Shown one piece after another: positions 21,605 through 31,544 of a DNA stretch of 64,000 nt. Location of the stretch: positions 19,963,237 through 20,027,236 of the forward strand of contig NC_081553.1 in NCBI RefSeq assembly GCF_963082655.1, given 5' to 3'. The position numbers and the translations under genes are program-made. The notes beneath the pieces are model-generated. The model ran no database searches, was not told where the DNA came from, and saw only the letters and a list, made by a program, of their open reading frames with translations. This stretch comes from Stomoxys calcitrans. Lineage: Eukaryota > Arthropoda > Insecta > Diptera > Muscidae. The first letter of the stretch is position 1. Each line of letters begins with the position of its first letter.

Positions 21605-22047
21605 GTAAGTTAAATTTATTATGATTGTTTCTGGTTGTATTTTGGTGTTTCTGGTATTTTTCATTTGTTTTCTTTTGTTTTTTGGGAGGTTTGTTGTTTT
21701 TTTTCTCTTCTCTACAAAGTAGCATTTTCACATGCTTTCTCCCCCTTAAACAACAAAAATGACGACGGCGACGACGATAAAGCATAAAAGCAACCCATTG
21801 ACTGCAATGATGGAAAGTAATATCGACTGTACTGGGGAAATACAATTGTTTCCTCTATTATCACATGATTTCAAATTGTCTTAGGAAAAAAATACAAGAA
21901 GTAATATTATCACTGATGTTGTTACATTAAGGTGGGAGGAAAAAAGGTTTTATATTCTTGTAAACTATAAACAAAGGACTTTAGTGACCTATATATGAAT
22001 ATTAAATGCCATCAAACATAACTTACGTTTGCCAAATTTTTTGCGGT
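21605..22047 (+). other. Start of probable long intron
   Basis: Begins GTAAGT. AT-rich, with no open frame that continues the exon (the frame closes at 21611-21613). No repeat is seen until the SINE at 22062. Confidence 0.45.
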
Positions 22048-22061
22048 ATCAGTTCACTAGT

Positions 22062-22342
22062 GGAGGCCACCGTAGCGCAGAGGTTATCATATGCGCCTAT
22101 GATGCTGAAAATTTTTCAGCGGTGGTTTTCCCCTCCTAATGCTAGGAACATTTGTGAGCTAGAATGCCATATAAAACTTCTCTCCAAAGAGATGTCGCAC
22201 TGCGGCACGCCGTTCGGACTCGGCTATAAAATGGATGCTTCTTATCATTGAGCTTGAACTTGAATCGGACTGCACTCATTGATATGTGAGAAGTTTGCCC
22301 TTGTTCCTTAGTGGAATGATCAAGGGCAAAATTTACATTTGC
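22062..22342 (+). mobile_element. SINE with 14 bp target duplication and deleted B box
   Basis: Flanked by the 14 bp direct repeat ATCAGTTCACTAGT at 22048-22061 and 22343-22356. The head has AGGCCACCGTAGCGCAGAGG, but text jumps from ATGATGCTGAA to AATTTTTCAGCGGTGG, removing the GGTTCGAATCC box. The body and 3' end are otherwise complete. Confidence 0.9.
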
Positions 22343-22419
22343 ATCAGTTCACTAGTACTAAATTTCAACTTTTCAAGACTTCTGTACAAAAGGAGTTATA
22401 CACCGATTGAATGTCCGTC

Positions 22420-22556
22420 CGTACAAAAACTCTAGTGTCCAGGGGTTCAAAAAACCAAATCGGGGTTGGATTTATAAGAGGGCTTCGTAGATTTTGAAGC
22501 ACCTTACTGGGCGAGATTTAGTATAGGTGTTGAATGATATAAACCTACTTACAAAA
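22420..22556 (+). repeat. Family G interspersed repeat, second copy
   Basis: CTCTAGTGTCCAGGGGTTCA, GGATTTATAAGAGGGCTTCG and GGGCGAGATTTAGTATAGGT match 19678-19805. As there, a minus-strand SINE follows within 20 bp. Confidence 0.5.
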
Positions 22557-22572
22557 AACAAAATTTCTCCTG

Positions 22573-22840
22573 AACATTTTATGAGCGCAGTCCGATTAAA
22601 GTTTCAACTCAATGATAAGCTTCCTCATAGCGACACCATTTGGTAGAAAAGCAGAATATCTCAAAAATTTAGCCAGAATGCGTAACCACCGCCAACATTT
22701 TTTGATGCTTACCACGGGGTTTGAATCCAAGCGTTTGTTGTCATAGGTGGTCATGATAAACATTTTTTTGATGTTTACCCCGGGGTTTGAACCCAGGCAT
22801 TTGTCGTCATAGGTAATCATGATAAACTCTGGACGGTGGC
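22573..22840 (-). mobile_element. SINE with duplicated tRNA-like head
   Basis: Minus-strand SINE whose head segment of about 65 bp occurs twice in tandem (about 22698-22762 and 22763-22828), giving two B-box sites, GGATTCAAACC and GGGTTCAAACC on the minus strand. The body has several deletions. Confidence 0.75.
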
Positions 22841-22864
22841 TTCCTTCACGTCCCAAATGTCGGC

Positions 22865-23115
22865 CAAAGCGAAGGAACACTTTATATGATAGCTATATAT
22901 GAGAAAAAATTTTCCCCAATTGCAATCCTCAACGATCAACATCTATAAGAATTATCTATGCACAATTTCAAAGATAAGCCATTCGATTGCTATTGTGGTT
23001 TCGACAGACGGACATGGTCGGATTGACTTAGAATGTCATCGCAAATCAACATTTCTAAGTGTTCCAACGGAAGGACTGGATTATTAGATCCGGATCCTAT
23101 GGTGATGGGTAAAAA
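22865..23115 (+). repeat. Degenerate HINE 3' part
   Basis: GACAGACGGACATGGTCGGA, then TTAGAATGTCATCGCAAATC and the hairpin end GATCCTATGGTGATGGGTA. Short and mutated. Confidence 0.55.
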
Positions 23116-24219
23116 AGAATCATGTTAATCGGAATGCAGTTGACATGAAGTGTTAACAATTCAAACGAACACAACTATCATCACTTTTTTACTTGAATAT
23201 TGCTCTGGGTCGTTCGCAAAACGGGTTGCACGCAGCGATCTGTAGCGCTGTGTCACATTTGAGGCAAAAATTTTTGCCTTTCTGAATCAACGCAACCATT
23301 AAACTCTAATCATCGCAAACGGCTTGTTGGAAAACACAAATGATTTTGCGGTGGTGCTGATGTATTCGTATATGAAGAGCAATGAAGCACACGAGCGACG
23401 ATTGAGTAAAACTACCACCGCAAATACTTATTCTCATGAGTCTCTTGCATATGCGGTGGTATGATGAGTATTTGCCAAAATGCAAACACCGCAATTTTAA
23501 TTTTAACATAATAAAGTTGAAAAAATCCCAGAAAATTATGAAAATTAGTATTCCGGAACGAAATTAATTAACATATATTTATGATTCAAGTCAATGTGTT
23601 ATGTTGATGCGGTGTTCCTATTCTCATCTTACATTGACGCATAACACCGCCATGGACAAAGACGATGATGAAAACGGTGGTACACCAAGCATGAAAATGA
23701 GTGGACGAGTATTCATATGGTCGCCACTCAAATCAGTGTGGTGAACAAAATACCGTAACAATTAGGGGGCGATAGATACTACCACTGCACTTTTATGAGT
23801 ATACCGCAAATCAGATACAGCTTGCAGTTCTCTGGTTGCAAGCTGTACGAATGTTATTTGCCGGGATTTTTGCTCATTCCGTAAAAGGACTTTCTGAAGC
23901 AACGCATATTGACATATATTTCAGTCCTTTTCTTGCTTCCTCTCTAAAAGTGGCGACTTAAACTATGAAGAAATGAAGTGCGGAACATGATTTTTTAGTC
24001 ATTCTTGGATTACACATGCTTTATCTTACAGCGCCGAGTCTTGTTGGTGAGGCCATGGGCTATTACAGAAATTTTTGTGTGCTCGTGGATTCAACGCAGC
24101 TTCCAAAATGTTTTTCCGATAACAACTCGCATTTACTTTGACGTCAGGATCGATGAAACAAATTGAAGAGCGGACGTGGACAGTCGCAGTGCCATTACCA
24201 TTATTCCCGTGACCGTTCG
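23116..24219. other. Unassigned DNA left of the pentamer array
   Basis: Contains several ACCACCGCA/TGCGGTGGT motifs, including a 10 bp perfect inverted repeat TACCACCGCA (23413-23422) and TGCGGTGGTA (23452-23461). No gene or family of the window was recognised. Confidence 0.45.
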
Positions 24220-27116
24220 ACTCTACTCTACTCTACTCTACTCTACTCTACTCTACTCTACTCTACTCTACTCTACTCTACTCTACTCTACTCTACTCTA
24301 CTCTACTCTACTCTACTCTACTCTACTCTACTCTACTCTACTCTACTCTACTCTACTCTACTCTACTCTACTCTACTCTACTCTACTCTACTCTACTCTA
24401 CTCTACTCTACTCTACTCTACTCTACTCTACTCTACTCTACTCTACTCTACTCTACTCTACTCTACTCTACTCTACTCTACTCTACTCTACTCTACTCTA
24501 CTCTACTCTACTCTACTCTACTCTACTCTACTCTACTCTACTCTACTCTACTCTACTCTACTCTACTCTACTCTACTCTACTCTACTCTACTCTACTCTA
24601 CTCTACTCTACTCTACTCTACTCTACTCTACTCTACTCTACTCTACTCTACTCTACTCTACTCTACTCTACTCTACTCTACTCTACTCTACTCTACTCTA
24701 CTCTACTCTACTCTACTCTACTCTACTCTACTCTACTCTACTCTACTCTACTCTACTCTACTCTACTCTACTCTACTCTACTCTACTCTACTCTACTCTA
24801 CTCTACTCTACTCTACTCTACTCTACTCTACTCTACTCTACTCTACTCTACTCTACTCTACTCTACTCTACTCTACTCTACTCTACTCTACTCTACTCTA
24901 CTCTACTCTACTCTACTCTACTCTACTCTACTCTACTCTACTCTACTCTACTCTACTCTACTCTACTCTACTCTACTCTACTCTACTCTACTCTACTCTA
25001 CTCTACTCTACTCTACTCTACTCTACTCTACTCTACTCTACTCTACTCTACTCTACTCTACTCTACTCTACTCTACTCTACTCTACTCTACTCTACTCTA
25101 CTCTACTCTACTCTACTCTACTCTACTCTACTCTACTCTACTCTACTCTACTCTACTCTACTCTACTCTACTCTACTCTACTCTACTCTACTCTACTCTA
25201 CTCTACTCTACTCTACTCTACTCTACTCTACTCTACTCTACTCTACTCTACTCTACTCTACTCTACTCTACTCTACTCTACTCTACTCTACTCTACTCTA
25301 CTCTACTCTACTCTACTCTACTCTACTCTACTCTACTCTACTCTACTCTACTCTACTCTACTCTACTCTACTCTACTCTACTCTACTCTACTCTACTCTA
25401 CTCTACTCTACTCTACTCTACTCTACTCTACTCTACTCTACTCTACTCTACTCTACTCTACTCTACTCTACTCTACTCTACTCTACTCTACTCTACTCTA
25501 CTCTACTCTACTCTACTCTACTCTACTCTACTCTACTCTACTCTACTCTACTCTACTCTACTCTACTCTACTCTACTCTACTCTACTCTACTCTACTCTA
25601 CTCTACTCTACTCTACTCTACTCTACTCTACTCTACTCTACTCTACTCTACTCTACTCTACTCTACTCTACTCTACTTCTACTACTCTACTCTACTCTAC
25701 TCTACTCTACTCTACTCTACCTACTCTACTCTACTCTACTCTACTCTACTCTACTCTACTCTACTCTACTCTACTCTACTCTACTCTACTCTACTCTACT
25801 CTACTCTACTCTACTCTACTCTACTCTACTCTACTCTACTCTACTCTACTCTACTCTACTCTACTCTACTCTACTCTACTCTACTCTACTCTACTCTACT
25901 CTACTCTACTCTACTCTACTCTACTCTACTCTACTCTACTCTACTCTACTCTACTCTACTCTACTCTACTCTACTCTACTCTACTCTACTCTACTCTACT
26001 CTACTCTACTCTACTCTACTCTACTCTACTCTACTCTACTCTACTCTACTCTACTCTACTCTACTCTACTCTACTCTACTCTACTCTACTCTACTCTACT
26101 CTACTCTACTCTACTCTACTCTACTCTACTCTACTCTACTCTACTCTACTCTACTCTACTCTACTCTACTCTACTCTACTCTACTCTACTCTACTCTACT
26201 CTACTCTACTCTACTCTACTCTACTCTACTCTACTCTACTCTACTCTACTCTACTCTACTCTACTCTACTCTACTCTACTCTACTCTACTCTACTCTACT
26301 CTACTCTACTCTACTCTACTCTACTCTACTCTACTCTACTCTACTCTACTCTACTCTACTCTACTCTACTCTACTCTACTCTACTCTACTCTCCTACTCT
26401 ACTCTACTCTACTCTACTCTACTCTACTCTACTCTACTCTACTCTACTCTACTCTACTCTACTCTACTCTACTCTACTCTCTACTCTACTCTACTCTACT
26501 CTACTCTACTCTACTCTACTCTACTCTACTCTACTCTACTCTACTCTACTCTACTCTACTCTACTCTACTCTACTCTCTACTCTACTCTACTCTACTCTA
26601 CTCTACTCTACTCTACTCTACTCTACTCTACTCTACTCTACTCTACTCTACTCTACTCTACTCTACTCTACTCTACTCTACTCTACTCTACTCTACTCTA
26701 CTCTACTCTACTCTACTCTACTCTACTCTACTCTACTCTACTCTACTCTACTCTACTTCTACTCTACTCTACTCTACTCTACTCTACTCTACTCTACTCT
26801 CTACTCTACTCTACTCTACTCTTACTCTACTCTACTCTACTCTACTCTACTCTACTCTACTCTACTCTACTCTACTCTACTCTACTCTACTCTACTCTAC
26901 TCTACTCTACTCTACTCTACTCTACTCTACTCTACTCTACTCTACTCTACTCTACTCTACTCTACTCTACTCTACTCTACTCTACTCTACTCTACTCTAC
27001 TCTACTCTACTCTACTCTACTCTACTCTACTCTACTCTACTCTGCTCTACTCTACTCTACTCTACTCTACTCTACTCTACTCTACTCTACTCTACTCTAC
27101 TCTACTCTACTCTACT
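24220..27116 (+). repeat. Pentanucleotide satellite-like array (CTCTA)n, about 2.9 kb
   Basis: About 580 copies of the 5 bp unit. From 24220 to about 25676 the run is perfect (about 290 units). All interruptions lie to the right: near 25677, 25721, 26393, 26480, 26577, 26757, 26800, 26822 and an A-to-G at 27044. All three plus frames read the same Ser-Thr-Leu-Leu-Tyr repeat, since 5 and 3 share no factor and no frame has a stop, so frames of about 1000 codons are artefacts. The minus strand (TAGAG)n has TAG in every frame. On the right the array joins a SINE head at its B box. Confidence 0.98.
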
Positions 27117-27156
27117 TCGCACCCAGGCGTTCAGCATCATAGGGCTACGGTGGCCT
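27117..27156 (-). mobile_element. SINE tRNA-head remnant at satellite edge
   Basis: On the minus strand it reads AGGCCACCGTAGCCCTATGA then TGCTGAACGCCTGGGTGCGA, where the pentamer array begins. The B box GGTTCGAATCC is broken after GGTGCGA. No SINE body was found on the far side of the array. Confidence 0.8.
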
Positions 27157-28059
27157 GTACAGTACTGTCCCCAACTGTATTGTTGTGTGCTGTATTATAT
27201 CCTACCCAATATTGGTGAGGTTGCTAAGACTGTCTGACGAGTGTACTGTCTTTCGTCATAGGTCTGTGCCACTACATAGCCTCAAATGAAAGTTTGAGGC
27301 TCTCAAGCCTTTAGATTCAAGGACAGTGAATTCGAAGTTTGTGACGAAATTCTGCCTCGTCTTGCCTCTCTGGTATATGGTATTTCCGGAAAATAGGAAG
27401 GCGGACGAATATGCTAAGATCGGCTGGTCCTCGGTAAGCGATCCAGTCTTTCCGGCGAACATAGCAAAAAATAGGAGATTGCCAGTGCGGATTAGGTGAC
27501 GAGGTGGCAATGTATACATGGATGCCAAACTGCCTTTCTGGTATATCATGGCTGGCTTTTGATAAAAGTTCACTGATTTCTGTGGTATAAATCATAAGCG
27601 GCCACTGTGAACTATGTAATACTTAATTACTTTATAATATTAAAAGAAGAGGCGATCGAGCACTTGCTTTATTCATGTCCGGGTCTTTAGAATAATAGGC
27701 TTCACCTACAACAACACTTCTGGCGAGATGACAAGAATACGAATGTGACGCCATCAATTCTTAACAGTCTCTTTTGTCTGGTATTGAATTGATACCAAAT
27801 GGTATTAAAAATTTTTGCCAATGACGCAAAGCGAAATAATACCAGGCGGAATTGGCAAAGTACAGTCATTTTTCTGTCAGTGTAGTTATTCAACATTAGA
27901 AAGGACTTAATGAGTTTTTAAAGATGCAAATTTTTTCTAGAAGACTGAATTATAGATTTGCAGGGATACTTATCTGATATCAACAAATGCTGACCGATAC
28001 AATTTTTCTCGCGATGTGGAATCACCATTAAGTAACGAAGTTTAAAAACGGCTGAATAC
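27157..28059. other. Unassigned DNA
   Basis: A 105-codon minus-strand frame (27256-27573) overlaps another of similar length in a different frame. Neither shows a recognisable domain, and I do not call them genes. Confidence 0.4.
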
Positions 28060-28180
28060 CTCATACATGCCGCCAATATTAGTGAGAGTATATTCACCGC
28101 TGAAAGTTATATCTGATGTTCTTGCCCTGGATTTGAACCCCAGACGTTCGGCATTATAGGTGCGTGCTTACATTGGTGTT
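28060..28180 (-). mobile_element. Decayed SINE fragment
   Basis: CCGCCAATATTAGTGAGAGT, TTCACCGCTGAAAG and GGATTTGAACCCCAGACGTT correspond to the reversed SINE body and head with many changes. Confidence 0.5.
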
Positions 28181-30285
28181 TTTACTTATTTCTTTTATCG
28201 CCTTTTTTTAAATGCCTATAGTTTTTCTTCTAAACATTACCCACTCTATTGTTCGTACTACTGACCAATTTTACTTTCTCATTTCCACCCCCCCCCCACC
28301 CCCCCCCCCCCATGTGCAAGTATTTTGGGTAAATTTAAAACTTAGCAGTAATTAAGAAGGAAGGCAAAGGGGGTACACAATAGCCTTAGCCCAAGAAATA
28401 GAAAAGAAAATGAAACCAACAAAAAATTGAGAGTACTAAAGAATAGCCAAACAACCATGTAACCAACAACAACAACAACAACACAAAGCCCAACAACAAT
28501 AAGCCATTAGACAGCAGAGACATCATTAGACAGTCGATTAGACTGCAAGATGTTTGATTGAAGATTCACGATGAAAAAGCTCCACACATCTAGCACACAT
28601 TGTTAAACATTTTATAACAACAACAACAACAACAATGAACCAATAAACAGAAATTTCCTTTGTGGCCTCAGCAGAAGAATATGAACATATGTTCATACGA
28701 GTATATCTGTAAATATGCTGCTTGTACCTCATAGAAGTCTGACTGCTGGCTGACCGTAGCTGCTACTTTAGTCGGCTGACGGTGATGATGGTTATTATAA
28801 TTACAGTCAGTGTCATTGTTTATGTATGTTTTTGTTTGTTGTTGTTGCTGCTGTAGCTACTGACAGTTGGTCTATTGCTGTTGTTGTTGTTTTTACCATT
28901 GTTTGCCGCGTACTCATTTTTACGGTTAATCACCGCATTAATGTCACTTTCTCAAGCGCGCAGCTGAGTCAAGTCAGCTTGGCCCGACCAAGTTAGAGCT
29001 GAGTCAATGAAACAAAGTCATGGCCACACAAAATGTAATGTGACTTCCACCATTGGCTTCAACGACAGCTTGCTACAGAGTCAGCGACAACGCTAATGTG
29101 TTGTTCTAGAAACCTCCTCTGAGGTTTCTACTCTCTTCAAATTCCCTCACAGACTCCATTCACCCTGAAAGCAATAACAAAAACAAAATCCATGAGCTGA
29201 GGAAAAAAAATAGAAATCTTCCGATATATTTGTCTCTAAGAAAAGCCGACTTGCAGCTCTTCCTAAGGCAGCAAACGGCAGCATTAAAACTTATGTAAAT
29301 GCTTGTTGGTAAGTGTTTTTTAGGGCCAAATATTTACTACGGAAAAGCATTCATTTTCAACAATGGGCAGGCAGCGCCTAATTTTCGAGAGTGTCTGTTG
29401 ATGCCGTCGTTAATTGAAGTTTCTCAAATACGATTAGTGTGTGTGTGCGTGTGTGTGTTTTGTGAATGTTTCCTAAGGTGAGAAAGGAGGGAGTTAATGA
29501 AAGAGAAATTCATTAACAATTCAAAGTTTATGGGATTAAGCCTTTGTCTTTTGAAGGGTACTTAAAAATAGGCAAGAGTCGCAGAGTTGAAAAGATATTT
29601 AATTAATTTTTGTATTGTGGAAAAATTTTACAAAACTTAAAATACCGTCTAATCAGTTGCACTTCCAACTGATTCATTGATGCTCAGAGGAAAAGGAAAT
29701 GTTTGTAACTAAAACGTTGAGTCATACTATGAAATTAGAAGACGGCAGTAAAAATAATAAACTCTATTCTTCTCATCGAATAGAGAAACCAAAATATTTT
29801 GAACAATTAAATGCTCTACGATAAAGGTACCAAATATGTTAAAAGTCCTTATTTCAGTTTTCAAGCAACTTTTGGATTCTTATTACATGGGCAACGATGC
29901 ACTGTGGAATAGAGATAACTCTGTAGTGTTATCGATACGTTTCATAAACTAGTAAGTATACCTTGGATTAAATCAGCTGATTAGTACTCAACAGCTGTTT
30001 AGTATAACCAATTGTTTACAAAATGATATGTTTATTTTTAAGGATATTAATGAAAAAGGAAATAGGATTAAGTTTACCGTTATGTACCATTTATAGGTAT
30101 GCGAAATGCTTAATAAAGTGCTCCCACAAATAAAAAAAAAATCCTTGCACCGACGGTGTTGAGTGCCTGTATAAAAAAAAATTAGATTGACAGTGGCATT
30201 ATCAACGAGCTGGCATACAAAACAATAAGCCGGCCCGGTACACAACAACAACTAGGATTTATTCCGAACCTTACAACTCTTTGAA
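28181..30285. other. Low-repeat DNA with simple-sequence tracts
   Basis: Contains C10-A-C13 at 28288-28311, (CAA)n runs near 28470 and 28620, a perfect 10 bp hairpin TAGAAACCTC-ctct-GAGGTTTCTA at 29107-29130 and a TG-rich run near 29440. No coding exon is supported. The texture resembles introns of fly neuronal genes. Confidence 0.45.
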
Positions 30286-30286
30286 T

Positions 30287-30387
30287 TTGCAAATTTTGAC
30301 TATGGAACTTCTCACATATCAATGAGTGCAGTCCGATTCAAGTTTAAGATCAATGATAAGGGACCTCCTTTTTATAGCCGAGTCCGA
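30287..30387 (-). mobile_element. SINE 3' fragment, inverted to its neighbour
   Basis: AATGAGTGCAGTCCGATTCA, AATGATAAGGGACCTCC and TATAGCCGAGTCCGAATA on the plus strand are the reversed SINE 3' part. The full plus-strand SINE starts 46 bp to the right. Confidence 0.75.
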
Positions 30388-30432
30388 ATAACATAGGGCT
30401 TTGAAATTCTGCACATGATGACATGGCATGAC

Positions 30433-30746
30433 AGAGGCCACCGTAGCGCAGAGATTAGCATGTCCTCCTATGACGCTGAACGCCTGGGTTCGAATCCTGG
30501 CGAGACCATCAGACAAAAAATGTCAGCGGTGGTTTTCCCCTCCTAATGCTGGCAACATTTGTGAGGTACTATGCCATGTAAAACTTCTCTCCAAAGAGGT
30601 GTGGCACAGCGGCACGCCGTTCAGACTCGGCTACGAAAAGGAGGCCCCTTATCATTGAGCTTAAACTTGAATCGGACTGCACTTATTGATATGTGAGAAG
30701 TTTGCCCCTGTTCGTTAGTGGAATGTTCATGGTCAAAATTTGCATA
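30433..30746 (+). mobile_element. Full-length tRNA-derived SINE, best preserved copy
   Basis: Head AGGCCACCGTAGCGCAGAGA (A-box region) and a perfect B box GGTTCGAATCC at about 30488. A spacer AAAAAATGTCAGCGG leads to the body TTTTCCCCTCCTAATGC, GGCACGCCGTTCAGACTCGG and CTTATCATTGAGCTTAAAC. The 3' end is TCAAAATTTGCATAT without poly-A. About 312 bp. It can serve as the reference copy for the family. Confidence 0.88.
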
Positions 30747-31200
30747 TACCTCGAAAGGACACTGTTGGCGGGGTTTAAGCAGCGCGGGTTTTACGAAACT
30801 TTTACGGTGCAGTGACCATGAAGTACACAGTTTAGCGAAGGCACATCAGTGGAACTACGGTGCAGTGACCTCGAAGGTACACCATTGACGGGGTACCAAC
30901 TACTCGGCTTTAAGAAGCTTTTTCGGTGCAGCGACCACGAAAGTACACTGTTTTGCGTAGGCACATCGGTTGTTGTTGGCGGGGACTTACTGAGCTTTTA
31001 CGGTACAGTGACTACGAAAGTACATTGGTTGCCGGCGGTCGTTTTTCAACATTTTCACCCATCTTTATGGTGCAGTGACCACGAAAATACACTGGCTAAA
31101 GGTACAAGGTCGGAGGTTGCACGGAATTTTATGATTCAGTGTCGGGGGAAAACTTGGAGCTATACGGTGCAGTGACCACAAAAGTACACTGTTTAGTCAG
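30747..31200 (+). repeat. Irregular repeat with a conserved 25-28 bp core
   Basis: The core CGGTGCAGTGACCACGAAAG followed by TACACTG occurs at about 30804, 30856, 30922, 31000, 31066 and 31163, with a partial copy near 30751. The spacers are 50-100 bp and differ, although GGCACATC and TTGGCGGGG motifs recur in them. The core is much better conserved than its spacers. Confidence 0.75.
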
Positions 31201-31544
31201 ACGTCACTTGACGGTTTTAACCACGATTCGCGAACTCAGTAACTTTTGTTTCACTCACTCTTGCTCTACTCACCAATATTTCCTCGGCTAACCGACAAGG
31301 CGTCAAGGCATATGACTGCGGCGATGTCACATATACACATCTCCCGACTAATGTTTTGGGCGCATAAAATCAGAGATATCTACCCGAATTCGCTGAAATT
31401 TGGCACAAGGAGCTGTGTTAAAGAGCTGGCAAACTATTGATAATGACAACATTCAATACTTCTAATGAAAAATATCGATACTATCGTTAATTTCCCATCA
31501 GCTTTACTTGAAATGAGAAAATCAATCGAGTTAAAATCAGGAGA

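Noticed and set aside
24163..27237. Overlapping open frames of about 1000 codons encoding a Ser-Thr-Leu-Leu-Tyr repeat protein
   Set aside because: They are pure translations of the CTCTA array. All three plus frames read the same pentapeptide and differ only at indels, so openness carries no information.
27256..27595. Two overlapping minus-strand frames of 92 and 105 codons
   Set aside because: They lie in different frames over the same DNA and neither has a recognisable domain.
30433..30510. A genuine tRNA gene with perfect B box
   Set aside because: It is the head of a SINE with a long shared body and multiple copies. No proper acceptor stem pairs at its 3' side.
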